Assembly: GCF_003597395.2 (NCBI RefSeq)
Contig: NC_133773.1
Span: forward strand, 145,214,652 to 145,278,651
Direction: 5' to 3'
DNA from: Chelonoidis abingdonii
Taxonomy: Eukaryota; Chordata; Testudines; Testudinidae
Length of the DNA stretch: 64,000 nucleotides
Below, one piece after another: positions 10,786 to 24,200 of this stretch. The notes beneath the pieces are model-generated. The model did not search any database. It was not told where the DNA came from and saw nothing but the letters and a program-made list of their open reading frames with translations. Each line of letters starts with the position of its first letter. Position 1 is the stretch's first letter. The position numbers and the translations under genes are program-made.

Positions 10786-12790
10786 TCAGGCAAGTGGGAA
10801 CTTTTAAGCTTTCATTTAGGCATATTTGAAATTTTTCCCTGGCTAAGCTGAAATAATCAGTTTAATTCACTAACTACAGTTAATTCCTCTGTTTAAGAAA
10901 TCATGTAGCTGTAAATGTGAAACATGTTTTGATGAGAAGTTTATGTATCCAAAACACGGCAGGTTGTTTTCTTTAATAAAAATAAATATCATTCAGTGTT
11001 TTAAATTAAATTCCAGTTCACATCCTAATGGAGCTTGATACAAAGCATCAGCAAAAAGTTAATTATCCAACAAACAAGCAATATGTCATTCACCATTTTC
11101 TAACACACTAAACAGGTACAATAAGAATTGGAAAATATTAAGCTATATAATCGCTCAACTGTATAAAGTTACAGCATACTCTCCAAAATAACAAAAAGAT
11201 GTACCAAATCTAGCATAAAGGCTCTATTTAGTTGTAAATCGACATGTTTTGGTGGTTATATCAACCAACAAGAATGCACCTCTCTTTACAAAATAACTGA
11301 AGTACAAATGGAAAAGCTGATTTAAATCTCAGATTTAAATTGAAACTTTCCACTTGGAGATTCAAATGATGTTTAAAATGGCTGATTTAAACCACCCTGA
11401 TTTAGCTCCATGCTGAACAGACCACTCCACACCTGGGGCGTGGGCACTTCCAAGCTGTGTGAATGCCCTGCGAGATTAACTGCCCTGAAGCCACTTCGGG
11501 TTTATTGACCAGATGGACCCAGCAAGGGCAACAGCTGGGCATGTTTCCCCCACACTCCCCTCACCCTACTCAGACCTGCTTTGAGGGGAGCTTCTGCCTC
11601 AATCTCTGCAGCCTATTCAGTCCCTGGCTTCTCAGCTGAGACTGGCAACCATTCTCTGTGCTGGGGTGGCCCCCAGAGCCCCAGTCACAGCCCAGGGTTT
11701 TGTCGTGCTAGGTGTGTACAAACCCAGAACACACGGTCCCTGCCCCCAGAAAGATCACAATTTCAGGAGGGCAGAGAGCACTTTAAGCAGCAGGTCTGAC
11801 CCACCAGGCCAGACTCGTTACACATCTCCTCCTGTGGCTGATCCACACCAGTTCCTCACAGTCCCAGCCACACTGCCTGGCTTTCAGCTCCGGCGACCCC
11901 TGGTTTCAATCCCTGCTGATGGAAGCAGTCACATATGAACACTTTGTGCCCAGGGACTTGAACTGACCCTTCCGGACTCTTTCCATACAGGGGCCTCCAC
12001 GGAGCTAATATTACAGTCACTGCTGCCCTGTCACTGCACGCAGGCAAAGCCCTCGCACATACATGATTTACCCCAGGGCAGCTTTATCAGCACTGGTGCC
12101 AACTGCGTCTACACTACAGGTTTGCACTGGTACAGCCAGGCACCTGAATCCTAGGCCCTTTATCATCCTTTGATAAGCCAGCTCCACGCCACTTCAGACT
12201 CTAATGCTAGGCACGTTTAGCCACAGAATCCTGACACTTGCATTGTTCATGTATACAAAATCTGCAGCTGATACTATTGTCTCCTGTATCTGGTTTGGAA
12301 TCTGTCTGTTCCTACCAGCAGCAGGACCTTATCTGATGCATATGTGCTAGGGTTTATTTAATTAAAAAAAACAAAAAAAAACCACAGATACGTGGTGGAA
12401 TTGAAAAAAAAGCCACTCCTTTCAACATGACATCCATCAAACGCGGATCCAGCAGGAACTCAGGCCAACCAGCCCAGTTAAGACCCAGGGGATGGGTGGG
12501 CTTATCAGCCTGAGCTGCTGCCCAATCCAACGGGCACGCTGCTATGTTATCATGCTGGCACAAGCCCTGGCAGCATGACCATGTCTGCTTGAGGGAAGAG
12601 GGGGAGTCACTGCCAGCTGCAGGCCAGACATACCCAGGGAGGTTTACAAACAGCCTTAATGGTTGGGTGGGGGGGGCAAATAGCCACCGAACGCCCAAGT
12701 GAGCTGGGATTTTCTCATGCCCACGTGGTCTGAGTGCCCAGTGGCTGACATGCTCCAAGAGTGTAGGCTAGGGGTGTGATCTGGCTACTT
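10786..12790. other. No recognised gene or repeat
   Basis: AT-rich to about 11400, then GC-neutral. No exon-like frames with borders, and no repeat class that I can name. Confidence 0.4.
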
Positions 12791-12794
12791 ATCT

Positions 12795-13013
12795 GACCCC
12801 CATCACCATAGCACTTCATTAATGCATTTATCTGCCCAACACCCCTGGGAGGCGGGCCAGTGCTCTTATCTCCATTGCACAGATGGGAACTGAGGCACCA
12901 AGAGGCTAAGTGACTGGCCCAAGGTCACACAGGCAGTCAGTGGCAGAGCCAGGAGTTGAAGCTGGATCTCCTAAGCCTTAGGCTGATGCCCTAACCGCTG
13001 GGCCAGCCTCCCT
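12795..13013 (+). mobile_element. MIR SINE
   Basis: Contains the MIR core in order: 'ggaactgaggcacc', 'aagtgactggcccaaggtca', 'cagtggcagagccagg' and 'ctaaccgctgggcca'. Well preserved. Confidence 0.85.
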
Positions 13014-13659
13014 TCAGTCTCTGGGATAGGCACCCAAGCCTGCTTTCAGAAGAGGCACGTGGGATCCAGAGCTGCCCCAGGTGCAGAAGAGAGTCAGTCA
13101 ATCAGGTCAGAGGCAAGATTAAGACAGCAGGATACAGTGCATGAGCAGCAGCCCCTCCTTGGGTGCTCTGTAGCCCGGGACACCTTTAGACCAGACAGCA
13201 TCAAGAGTAACCATGCCCCCCGCACCCCTGCATCCTGTGGGGAGACCAGGAGGGAGAGGATGTACTGAGGGCTTACAGGTTTAGGCCAGGGAGGGAAGGA
13301 GGGGAGCCTGGATTATGGGAGGAAGTCAGAGGGACAGAAAGGAGTGCTGAGGGCACAAAGACAAGGCACTGAGGGGGCTGAAGGGCAGGACAGCACCTGA
13401 CCATGCCGGGGTCCCACATAGGCCCATCAGAGGGACACAGGCTTCGGACATAGAACAGGCCAGCTGAGACAGCAGAACCTTTGACCTCAAGAACATCAAA
13501 CTCCAGTCAAAGCCGAGGTGACCGAACCTGGTACCACCCAGTGACCCACAATAGCCGCTGGTTAAGGAAGAGGTGAGCCGAACTGCTGAACTATTACTCT
13601 GCTCTCGTTCTCCCAACCCCCCAGCCCCGGTTTGCCCGGCTCATCTGCCGATCACACAC
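13014..13659. other. No recognised gene or repeat
   Basis: Purine-rich stretches; no supported feature. Confidence 0.4.
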
Positions 13660-13790
13660 TTCAGTTGTGAGCTCTCCAGGGCTTGGACTGTCTTCTCCTC
13701 TGTGGGCAAGTACAGCACCTGACACAATGGGGCCCTGCTCCACGAGCAAGGCTCCTAAACGGCACCATAACAGAAATAATAACCTCCAGG
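13660..13790 (+). mobile_element. L2/CR1-type LINE 3' tail
   Basis: Reads as the conserved LINE tail: 'gggcttggactgtctt', then 'tacagcacctgacacaatgg', ending in an 'aataataa'-like tract. A related copy is present at about 60485-60590. Confidence 0.55.
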
Positions 13791-14574
13791 TGTCGCCTGG
13801 GTAGCTCAGAGACACGGCTTGCACAGGCCACACCACTCCAGCAGCCAGGGAGTTAGCAGACTTTACACAAGCTTGCGGGCTGGGGAAGGAACACAGCCAG
13901 GCACCAAGAGGAAGAGATGGCTGCGGTTCAGGGGGTGTGCGTGTACACCCAGAGATGCACTCACCCCCCTTCGGGAAGGAAGATGGTCTCTGCAGCCAGA
14001 CGGGCCAGGCCTGTTCTCTCACCCAGACCGGGTTGGCTTTCTTTCTACCCCAGGGATTCTTGGCCTCAAGACTGCCCCCGGAGGAGGAACCACCACTCAC
14101 TACAGGGCTGACTGCACCTTCCTCGCTGAACCAGCTCACCCACTCCACAGAGGGTACACGGGCCCAGAGTCTGCAACCGGACCCAGGCAATCTTGCCCCC
14201 ACACAGAGCCCCGATGAAGTCAACAGAGTGTCATGCAGGTAGGGAAGTCTGCCCAGGCAAATCCTGCTGCAAGATCGGGGCCATGGCGAGTATACAATAT
14301 CAACTAGAGGAGGGAGGGGGACAGAGGAGGAAAAAAGATAAAGAGCGGAGAAAGGCGGAGTGGGAAGTAGCCAAGGGAATGGCATGTAGCGATACAGCTG
14401 GCACAGGATGCACTAAGGGACTGATGAGATAGCAAGGCAGACGGAGAGGGACAGACTCGGGAAATGGGGGAGGACGGCTTCTTGACTAAGAACACAGCGT
14501 TCAAGGAACATCACAAGCCATATCTGCAGCAGGCACATACTTCTAGCACCTCAGCATGCTTAGTGAAGAGAGTC
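13791..14574. other. No recognised gene
   Basis: The long minus-strand frame 13594-14385 overlaps the LINE tail, has no domain, and is regarded as chance. Nothing else is supported. Confidence 0.4.
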
Positions 14575-14735
14575 TTAAATCCCTGCATTACAGAGAAAAC
14601 AAGGCACAGAAAGGGGAAGTGGTTGCCAAAAGCCACACGGCCAGACAGTGGCAGAGCTGGGAGCAGAACCCAGGACTCCCGACCCCCAGACCTACTCGGT
14701 TCCTCAGATCACAACGCCTCTGGATTTAATCACTC
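14575..14735 (+). mobile_element. MIR SINE fragment
   Basis: 'attacagagaaaacaaggca', then 'ccagacagtggcagagctgg' and 'agaacccaggactcccgacc' follow the MIR core order. Confidence 0.7.
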
Positions 14736-15589
14736 CCTGATAAGTGTCTCTGTCCTAGGACAAGGCCTCTGGCCTCGAGCTTCCTAAACATGCAGGCAGG
14801 ATGGAGAAAATCCTGCCCCATCCCACCTCCTTAAAGTCAGACAGCCTAGAAGCACTTGTCTCTTATCTCCTCCTTCTTCTCATGTCTTTCAGGAGGGCTC
14901 TACCCCAGTACTGCCAGTTTCCGGAGAGCAAGGCAGATTGCCTTCCCTTTCGCTCCACCTTGCAAGCTGTGAGAGCCTCCATCGCCTGACTGCACACCCC
15001 ATCAGGGTCACTTATCGCAACTCAAGCGCAGACACCACACTCACTGCAGAGTGACTACTTCCACCCAAGGCTTGCAGGCAGAATTATTTTGAAACAGGCT
15101 GAGCTCCAGCCTCTGGGTGGAAGATAGAACAGGACGCATAATACAATGTACAGTGACAGTCTAAAGGCACTCACAGCTGGCCACACGCATTCAGCAAGGC
15201 ACACGAGGGAACGCAAGCTGGGATGAAATGATATAGGGCGAGGGAACATTAGCCGAACTCCTAAGTGCATCTGCTTTGCTCTTTAATAGCTTACTCCTAA
15301 TGGACCAGGTGCAGTAAATAATTTGATGGAGTAACTGTATTCGCTGGTCGTTAATTATGATCGGACATGCTCTCCATCCAAAGATGGGCAGCTGAGACGC
15401 TGCGTTAACCCTTTCACCCCACCAAATACTAAAGGATGGGGAAAAAATCAGTTATGTTGGGGGGTGCGGTAGGAAAGGCAGCCACAAAAGGGTGCCGAGG
15501 ACCCCAGAGCAGCAGCTGGAATAACAGCTCAGCCCTCCGGGGTTATTTATTAGTAGTAGCCAAGTGGCACCCAGAGGCCTCACCTGAGC
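14736..15589. other. No recognised gene or repeat
   Basis: No supported feature. Confidence 0.4.
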
Positions 15590-15835
15590 TCTGGGCCCCA
15601 ACCCACCAGATGCTGTGCACACGCACAGCAACAGCGCCTGCCCTGAACAGCTTGCAATTTGAAGAGGCAAAGAAGAGATTATTAGTCCCATTTTACAGAC
15701 AGAGAATCGAGGCCCACAGCGATTAAGTGATATACCCAAGGTCACACAGGGAGTGTGTGGCAGAGGTGTGGGAATTGACCCCAAATCCCGAGACTTGACC
15801 CGGTGCCTTAACCACAAAACCTTCTGAAAAGGTAC
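15590..15835 (+). mobile_element. MIR SINE
   Basis: 'cccattttacagacagagaa', 'cccaaggtcacacagggagt', 'tggcagaggtgtgggaattg' and 'ccttaaccacaaaa' give the MIR core, with an unusual left part (gcttgcaatttgaagaggca) shared with the repeat at 35870. Confidence 0.75.
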
Positions 15836-17196
15836 ATGCAATGAAGGACCACCAGAGTACAGCTTTATAATAACTATGAGCGGATTAATCAACTCTCAGA
15901 CCTTTCTAAGTCACAGCAACGGCCCTCGTGGTCACTGATCAGCCACTAACAGCATCTCTGGACAGTCAGATGGTTCCGTCTTTTATCCCACTGGCGGGGT
16001 GCTGCCACTTAGTCAGCTAAGGGATTTGTGGTAGGCAGTGTTCAGATGACAGCCAGCCTGCACTGGTCTCCGGTAATGAGAGCACGGCAGCTCCTCTGCT
16101 CTTGTAGCTTCATTGCTCTCTTAAAGGGGACCTGCACAGGGTCGTGCCCTGTTTGCTGCCTCATGGCACATAAAGTAGGTTCTTTTCTTGCTTTTCACAT
16201 AACAGATATAGCAGGAATGTCAAGTTTTGTCTCCCCTTGTAAGAGGGCATAAGTGGAGATCTTGGATATGAACTGAAAGCAGCTCTTAGCCTTTCCTTGC
16301 AGTTTCTGAATCTTTAACAGCAAGATCTTTTCTCCCAACTGCTTATTGGGCATTTGAGTTCAGCAGATGCCAAAAATAATTTTAAACCCTCCGAATTAAC
16401 ATCACTTTCCCATATGATCAGTCCAATTTTGCTTCCTTTTTGTGACGCTTTTGTCTTAAGCCTCCGAAGTTCTCCAGTATTCCAAACTGGCTTCCCAACA
16501 AAAAGTAGCTGACACCTGAACATCTAATGTACAGATACCCAAGCAGCAAAACTTGGCCTGCAAGAACTCTTATGACCCAGAACATGCATCAAAGCACCAA
16601 AAACCTGAGATGAATCTCATTTGTCTATTTCCCTGCAAAGGTCGCCTTTCTCAAAGTCATTAGCTATCTAGTTTGCCTCTCAACTCTATCATTATCCAAG
16701 ACAAACCCAACACTGGTGCAACATTAGCGAACCAGACCCCATATTTAGATGCCTGCTCTGTATTTGCTCCATCCACCTTCGTGAAGCACCAGTCTAACCG
16801 TCTCATCAGAGAGCGACAGCAGGAGGGAACCCCAGCCCAGAGAGCACAGCTGCGGGTACGTGACTGGCATGAGCAACATGTCAGAGATTAACGACTGCCC
16901 AGCAAGACACGGCCGTGCTGCTGTGGAGCTGGCAGCCAAGCACATACTGCCTTCTCCTAGGAGCAGTCAGTTGGCATGGCTTACAACTACACATTGCCTC
17001 CAGCTAGGATTTAGGAGGATTCCAGCAGGGCTGGGAAAGGACAGTCTAGAAAAAGCATCAGGCAGGTTAAATCTGTCTGTGCTTTCAGTTTGAGCCCGTC
17101 CAGGACATGCACTGGAATTCTCTAGCCGCATGATATTCAGAAACAGCCGCACTCCCTGCCCCAGAGAGCTGGAGATAAGAAGCAGCCTTTCATCTG
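15836..17196. other. No recognised gene or repeat
   Basis: No supported feature. Confidence 0.4.
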
Positions 17197-17700
17197 AGGG
17201 TATGTCTACAGCATGAAATTAGGTCATTTAATACAAGTCGATTTTTTAGAAATCGATTTGGTATAGTCAATTGTGTGTGTCCTCACTAAGCGCATTAAGT
17301 TGGTAGAATGCGTCCACAATATTGAGGCTAGCATGGACTTTAGGAGTGTTGCACTGTGGTAGCTATCCCACAGATCCTGCAGTCTCCGCGGCCCATTGGA
17401 ATTCTGGGTTAAGCTCCCAATGCCTGATGGGGCAAAACCATTGCTGTGGGTGGTACTGGGTACATGTCAACAGGCCCCCTTCCTTCCCTCAAAACAACGG
17501 CAAAAAATCATTTCTCAACTTTTTTCCTGGGTTACCCGTGCAGACGACAGACCATGGCAAGCACAGAGCCCGCTCACCTCACTGTCACCATACGTCTCCT
17601 GGGTGCTGCTGGCAGATGCGGTACTGCAGTGCTACACAACAGAATCCCCCTGCCTTGTCTTGCAGATGGCAGACAGTGAGATCGGTTAGAGGCGCCTGGA
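17197..17700 (+). mobile_element. Harbinger-like element, 5' part
   Basis: Starts GGGTATGTCTACAGC and contains internal tracts typical of a long turtle Harbinger-like family: 'gcactgtggtagctatccca' at about 17350, and 'acgtctcctgggtgctgctg' at about 17592. The right terminal repeat was not found. Confidence 0.55.
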
Positions 17701-17744
17701 TAAAAATGGGAATTACTCCAGGTCATTTTCTTCTTTAAGTTTCA

Positions 17745-18640
17745 TCTAATGGAGATTCAGTCCTATCATAAGCATAAATCCCAGTTCCGAACCTTAGCAT
17801 CCAAAATGTGGGTGCCTAGCATAAATCCTCTAAGCTTAATTACCAGCCTAGATCTGATAGCGCTGCCACCAGACAGGAAGTACAGTGCTTGTCTCACTCT
17901 GGTCTCCCCAAACCTTCCCTGGGGGACCCCAAGATTCAGATGCCCTGAGTCTACAACAAAGGGAAATAACCCCCTCCCCTTGTCTCCTCTTTTTTTCCTC
18001 CGGTCTCTCCTGGACTGGCCGTAAGAGGATACCTGTTTTCAAATCCTTGAACCAGAGAGATTAAGTGTCTCTCTCCCTCACTCAGAGGCTATCAGATTTA
18101 AACCTAGTCAGATCAACACAAAGAGATTCCCCTCCTTCAATTCCTTAGCCTTAACCAGAGAAAATAATCTCAAACAGTTTTAAAAAGAAAGCTTTATTAT
18201 AAAAAAGAAATGAAAAAGACATAAAAATGTTCTCTGTATCAAGGTTGACAAGGATAACAGGGTCAATTGCTTTAAAAGAAAATGAATAAAAGCCTTATTC
18301 AAAAAGATATCCAATTTAAAACCATTCCAAAACTACAACGCATGTAAATACAAAAAAACAACAATAGAAGCTACTGTCTCTCTCCACTTTGTACTGTACA
18401 GCTTGGAAAACAGAAGATTACAGAAGCTTGAAGAGGAAAGTTCACTCTCAGTAGCCAAGAGCAAAGACAGAGAGACAGACAAAAAACACACACCCCCCCA
18501 AAATTCGCTCCGAGCTTCTGAAGAATCCGGTTTCCTGATTGGTCTCGTGGTCATAGGTGTGGGTTCCCTTCTGTTAACCCTGTACAGGTAATAAGAAACA
18601 TAATCTTAGCTTCTGTTTATTGACAATTTCTGCTGGAATA
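17745..18640 (-). mobile_element. LTR-like unit
   Basis: Inverted poly(A) signal TTTATT at 18193-18198 and TATA-like tracts. The sequence resembles a long interspersed LTR that I associate with turtles (tracts 'ccgaaccttagcatccaaaa' and 'cagggtcaattgcttt'). Borders are approximate. Confidence 0.5.
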
Positions 18641-19984
18641 TCATGCAGCTGGAGGTCTGCTAGGCTGCTCTCCCAGTCGGCAGCACCGCGCATTTGCACC
18701 TACCCAGCTACTCCTGCTCGCCATGCTCATGAAACCTGACAGTAGTAAGGAGCAGTCAGTTAAGGCTTACAAGTGATAATGGTGGTAGAACGTGCTTTTG
18801 ACGTTAAAAGCTCGCTGTGCAGTTTACTGACTTGATAAATCAGCATAACATGATTCCATCATGTATACTGCATGCTTGTGGATCCATAATTGTAATAAGT
18901 AATTGATGGAAAACTAGACAACAGGGTGGTTAGAGAGACAGCAAGGTGCGCTGTGCATGCAGAGAATCTTGAAACCAGTTTCATGAAACTGGCCAGCTGA
19001 CGGTGTGAAAGTCTGTTTGTTTTCCTTGATGAAAACCTGCCCCCTTAGTCTCACTCTACTTCTCTGTAAACCACCCTCCCCTTACTTCTTTGAATCTCCA
19101 CTTGCAGAGGCAGTAAAGTGAATTGTTGCTTTAAATTCAAATGCATTCTTATTAATTCATCACACAATGGGGGGGATACTGCCAAGGTAGCCTGGAAGGG
19201 TGGCAGGGGGAAGCAGGGCCTGGGGTGATTTGAAGGGGTACCCCTGGATTGGCGTGCAGTTACAATCAAGGTGAGCATGCTTGGGCTCTGACTCGGATCA
19301 GGCCTTGTTTGCCTCTGGTAGGCTTAACACTGCACTGCTGTGGGTCCTGTTCTAACCTCTAGCTTCATGCCCTTGCGAGTTTTTCTCAAATATATTCCAA
19401 GCATTGTGCTTTGGGGTACTATAAGGTGAGGTTGCAACTGGCTGGGATAACCATACTCGAGAGTAGTTATTAATGGCTCCAATCCTGCTGGATAAGGTAA
19501 ACAAGTGGGGTTCCCAATGGGTCTGTTTTGGACGGCTCGTTTCATATCTCATCAACGACTTGTGCTTGGCATAGATAAGTTGCTTATTAGTTTGCGGTGT
19601 ACAACTGGGAGTGAATTTTCAACTAGTTGAGAGAAGGGTCATATATTCAAATGATCTGGACACATTGAGAATGCTTCTGAGTACAACGGATGTTTAATAA
19701 AGACATGCAAAGTGCTATCCCATTAGGGGAACAAATCAGTTTCCCACATACCAGATGGAAGGACTGTTCTGGAGGACGTATGGCACAAAGGGTCTAGGTC
19801 ATAATGGACCAGAAGTGATATGAGTCAACAGTGTGATACTGTCAAAAAAAAAAAGCAACTGATATCTGGGCTGCATTAAAGGTTGTTGTGAAAGAACACA
19901 AGATTTCATTCTTCCGCCTACTCTGCGCGCTGGTTGGCCTAACTGGAGTATTGTGTCCGTTTGGGCAACGCTTTCAGAACTGTG
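18641..19984. other. No recognised gene or repeat
   Basis: No supported feature. The frame 19324-19555 lacks context. Confidence 0.4.
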
Positions 19985-20445
19985 GAGAAATTGGAGGGGT
20001 CCAGAGCAAGGCACAAGAATATTACGGTCTTAGACAAATGACTATATGAAGGATAGGGCTGAAAGTATTCAGTTGTTTCGTTTGGAAAAGAACGATGAGA
20101 GGGCTTGATAGCAGCTTTTCAGGTATTAAAAGAGTGATCTTTAAGAAGGAGGGAGAAAACTTTGTTCACCTATCTCTATGGATAGACACAAGAAGTCACG
20201 CCTTACAACTGCGGCAAGGGGTTTGGTTGGACCTTGGAAAAGTTCCTAACCGCGGCGTGGTTTAAAATATTGGATAAACTGCACATGCGGGACGCTGTGG
20301 CATCTCCAAGCTCTGGAAATATTAAGTGTAGATTAGATAAATGTCTTCCAGGTATAGGTCTAGACAGTATTTGGTCCTGCTATGAAGTGAGACTGGCTCG
20401 ATGAACTCTCGAGGTCTCTTCATGTCTAGTGTCTATGATCCATGA
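19985..20445 (+). mobile_element. CR1 LINE, strongly decayed
   Basis: Order of CR1 3' ORF2 and tail is readable: 'attggaggggtccagagcaa', 'agagggcttgatagcagctt', 'ggatagacacaagaagtcac', 'tggatcatagac'-type end. Many small indels keep any frame from staying open. Confidence 0.6.
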
Positions 20446-20454
20446 AATGGATGT

Positions 20455-20942
20455 TTGGATAGCTGGATTTTAATCTCCCCATAGCTCAGTACTGTATCCA
20501 GTACATCCATGCTGGAGCTTTGCGATTTCTGGGACTGCAATGGCATCCTCTGTGGCAGATCAGACTCGCTACACTGATCAACAGGAAATGATAGTCTTTT
20601 CAGCTTTTGCACGCCATTAGTCTATTTTTGCAGCTTTTAGCCGCGATGACTGTGCCAAAAGTGCTCTCAGTTGAGAGTGCTGTCCCACAGCGGTCACAGA
20701 TGGAGCACTGCTGGGATACTACTCCCGTGAGGGCATACTCATCATTGTGTGCACGTCTACCCGAATAATTCAACCCGCAGGGTCGATTTCGCGTCATCCC
20801 CTCATTGGGGAAGATACGAAACCAATTTTAAAGAAGCCTTTAGAGTTGACAAATACAGGCTTTGTTCGTGTGGACAGGCGCAGGGTTAAGTCGATCTATG
20901 AAAGCCGTCTAAATTCGACTATAAAAATGCGTCAGTGTAGAC
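20455..20942. mobile_element. Harbinger-like element fragments
   Basis: The right end reads tcagtgtagacc (about 20931-20942), the inverted form of the GGTCTACACTGA terminus, with 'ttaagtcgatctatgaaagc' and 'aaattcgactataaaaatgc' inside, as in other members here. Confidence 0.5.
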
Positions 20943-22236
20943 CAGAGCTGGGTCATGACGCGATCGCGTGCAAGGAGCACATTCCCATTCCATGAAGGCA
21001 GTTTATTACTGCATAAGGACTAGAGTTAGCCCGTCCCAGTGGACAAAGGCGCCTCCCACCCACAGGCATGGGCGCTTGCATGCGCAGAACACACCAGATC
21101 CGAGTTAGGTCCCAGACAGGAGTTTCTCCCTCTGGAGAAGGTCATTTGCTCAGGCACAAAGGAAACTGCTGCGTCGTTTGCCTTCTCCTGGTGTGAGCAC
21201 AGGCTCAGATCTCTGTGCTGCCCAGCCTATGCAGTTCTAGCTTAGTACGTGTTTAATAAAAGTGCAGTCCTGACGTTCAGGGACACGTCAGCATTAACCT
21301 TGAGCAGGGGAGACAGGAGAAGCCTAGAACATACGGGTCTCCGTTCGGTGCACTTGACGCCAATCCCTGTGCCAGCTTCATTCCACGTCTCCCATGCCTT
21401 AATCGTCCGCCACACGCGGAGAGATGGGTATCATTCACTACTTGCTCACAAGGCTTTGAGCCTGGTGTAACGCACTGCGGAAATCATGCCTTTCGTTCAA
21501 TCTTAACTTAGTGGATGCTGCACAGTCAGGTAGCTGTCAGCGCCACTGTCAAAATCCTGCTGGGGTGGGGGAGTACCTGGGGCATAGAGACAGCAGCCTG
21601 CTTTAGCTCAGGCCTTTGGTACAAGGGGAGGTGGGGCGGTACCCTGTTTATAAAGAGAGGCTGGGGCTGCTATGCCCTGGAGCACAAAGAGACACTGAAT
21701 CCTTCAACTAGGGAGCAAACTGACAGCCTGGATGTCTCATGAAAGGAAAGTCACAGCTGGCCTGACTGTAAACTGCAGCAATGATTTTGGGTCAGCAATA
21801 ACCTGCGAGTCCCGAGAGCCTCCAGTTAACCAAGCCTAGGCTCTATGCGTGTTATGGCTTTACAGGACACACAGACCATTTCTTTCCAATACTTCTACTT
21901 GAATCTCTACTCTGTTAAATAAACTTAGATTGGCCAATAGTGAAATCAAAGCTCGGTGCTCTGGGTTAAGCAGAGCGGGGATCTGAGGCATAACTGGCAA
22001 ACTGGTGTACACTGCTTCGTTGCACTGCAAGTGTCCGAAGGCCCAGGGGCTGGGCACTCCCGGGAGAGGCTTGGGGCTGGAGCGTCCCTATCACTATCCC
22101 GCAGTATGACAGGAGGGCCTGCACAGACCTAGAGGGGAGCGCTCCTGCTGCTGGTGGGTTGGGGAGCTGCTGTACGGCAGGCACAGACAAAGTTTCTTCA
22201 CAAGACGGGCAGGTGGTAGTGAGTTGTCTCATAACT
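20943..22236. other. No recognised gene or repeat
   Basis: No supported feature; a poly(A)-like AATAAA occurs at about 21254. Confidence 0.35.
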
Positions 22237-23240
22237 AGGGCCCCACCAAATTCATGGCCATGAAAAACGTGTCACGGACTGTGAAATCTGGTCTCCCCAC
22301 TGAAATCTGGTCTTTTGTGCGCTTTTATCCTGTACTATGCAGATCTCCCAGGGGAGACCAGCATTTCTTAAATTAGGGGTCCTGACCCAAAAGGGAGTTG
22401 TGGGGGAAGGGGGATCCACAAGGTTATTTTGGGGGGGGGGGGCACAGTATTGCCACCCTTACTTCTGTGCTGCCATCAGAGCTGGGCAGCTGGAGAGCGG
22501 CGACTGTTGACCATGCGCCCAGCTCTGAGGGTGACGCCCCACCAGTAGCAGCACAGAAGTAAGGATAGCAGTACCACAAATCCTCCTACAATAACCTTGC
22601 GACCTCCTACAATTCCTTTTGGGGTCAGGAGCAGCGTTTCCTCTCATTTTTCTTATGCATCTGTGGAATGAATTTTCTTATGTGGACCAATATGGAGAGA
22701 CGATGTGTCACATCAGTTGGTGCACATAACAAAATTCATGTGGCAGGGTACGGCTGAGGGGTTCGGACTGTGGTGAGGGAGGCGCTCAGGGTTGGGACAG
22801 AGAATTGGGGTGTGGAGGGGTGAGGGCTCCAGGGTGGGGTCAGAGATGAGGGGCTCATGGCTGGGGCAGAGGGTTGGGGTTCAGGAAGGGTGAGGGCTCC
22901 GGCTGGGGGTGCAGGCTCTGGGGTGGGGCCAAAGATGAGGGGTTTACGCTGCAGGCTACGGCGGGGAGAGAGGACTCCCCCCAGCAATCTCTCCCCACCG
23001 TGGCAGACCCGTGTTGGGGGGAGGTACCTCTCCCCACCACTAGGCCTGATCCTGATTCCCCGCCAGCTTAATGGGCAGCTAGCGGCTGCACAGCTTAGAA
23101 GGAACTTCGGTCAGGACCCCTACAATTACAACCTAGACATTCAGATTAAATAGCTGAAAAACCATGAATTTTTACAATTTTTAAAATCCCCTGTGACCTG
23201 TAAAAATGGAACCAAAATAGACCGTAAATTGGTAGGCGCT
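22237..23240. mobile_element. Non-autonomous TIR DNA transposon, about 1 kb
   Basis: Left end AGGGCCCCACCAAATTCATGG and right end (inverted) AGCGCCTACCAATTTACGG form terminal inverted repeats. ACT flanks both ends and may be a 3-bp duplication. Inside are an inverted pair (about 22454-22480 with 22540-22566, 'acttctgtgctgc' / 'gcagcacagaagt') and a G-rich minisatellite-like tract (22740-22945). Confidence 0.6.
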
Positions 23241-24200
23241 ACTTATAAGCGGGTACCCCAGAAGCGTCATGCTACCAGAGCCTGTGCTGACTGGCCCATA
23301 CAGTTGATGTGTGCATTATCAATGACGTCGCTAAGCTGGTAACCAACTCTGCCACAAGCTCACTCTGACCAGCGCCGTCAGGTCCAAGCTGTCTGACCAA
23401 AAGGGCTTAACAGACGACCACAGATGAATCAACGGATCCGATGGAGCTGCTCCACAATCCTGTCGATAAGACACCCAGGGGAAGTTTTAGTGTGTGTTGT
23501 AAAGTGTTCCAATAAGCCGTGCAGAGCCATGGACACGTCGTAGCCCAAGCGGCCATATCCCACCACAGCCGGGGCGCTGGCTCAGGGTTAGGGAGTCCAC
23601 TGATACTCGCCGGCAGACAGTATGCGAAAGAGGAGGAAGGTTTGGCTTAGGACAAGGTGTTAATACCGGAGAGCGTGGGCGAGGGGGAGCCTTTGAAATG
23701 CTCAGTATGTTCGTCAAGCAAGAGCAGAATTTGCACGCACGGAGAGCAAAGAACATTCTTAGTGATTTGCTGAATGGAAAGATCCAGCACTAAGACCAGC
23801 TGCTCAAACAGTTTGAGCGCACAAAGGGTGTCCACAGCATGCGCGCACTGACCCTGACGCTAACATAATAAGCAGGGTTTAGATGATGGACAAGGCGACA
23901 GTTACCCTGGAGTGAGGAGAGTTCTTCCAGCGCAGTGGGAAAAACACCATGTGGCACCTGCTGCTAACAAGGGCGAGGAGGCGGGTGTGATCTGGCAGCG
24001 GGCTGGGGTATAGCGAACGGCCAAAAAAAGGATGTGTGTGGTGTTAACATCGGGTGGCTAAGAGGGTTCGAATAGGCTGAAGGCACGGCCAGCCTTGGGT
24101 AGCAATTTGAATCGCAAGTTTTTATAACTTTCTAACCATTCTAAAGTTTTAATCAGCTGCTGAACGCTGATTGCCAATTTTGCTCGCTGTTTTAATTCGG
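23241..24200 (-). pseudogene. Possible decayed minus-strand coding remnant, unknown class
   Basis: On the minus strand, readable amino-acid runs alternate between frames: MDTLCALKLFEQLVLVLDLS (about 23835-23776), then VVGYGRLGYDVSMALHGLL and EHFTTHTKTSPGCLIDRIVE (about 23565-23430). They give the impression of one old protein with frameshifts, perhaps from a transposon. I do not recognise the family, and the region could be chance. Confidence 0.25.

Noticed and set aside
12354..12758. 134-codon minus-strand frame
   Set aside because: No domain; runs into a poly(A/T) tract at its end; chance.
13594..14385. 263-codon minus-strand open frame
   Set aside because: It overlaps an L2/CR1-type tail, has no domain, no splice context and a Trp/Ser/Leu-rich chance composition.
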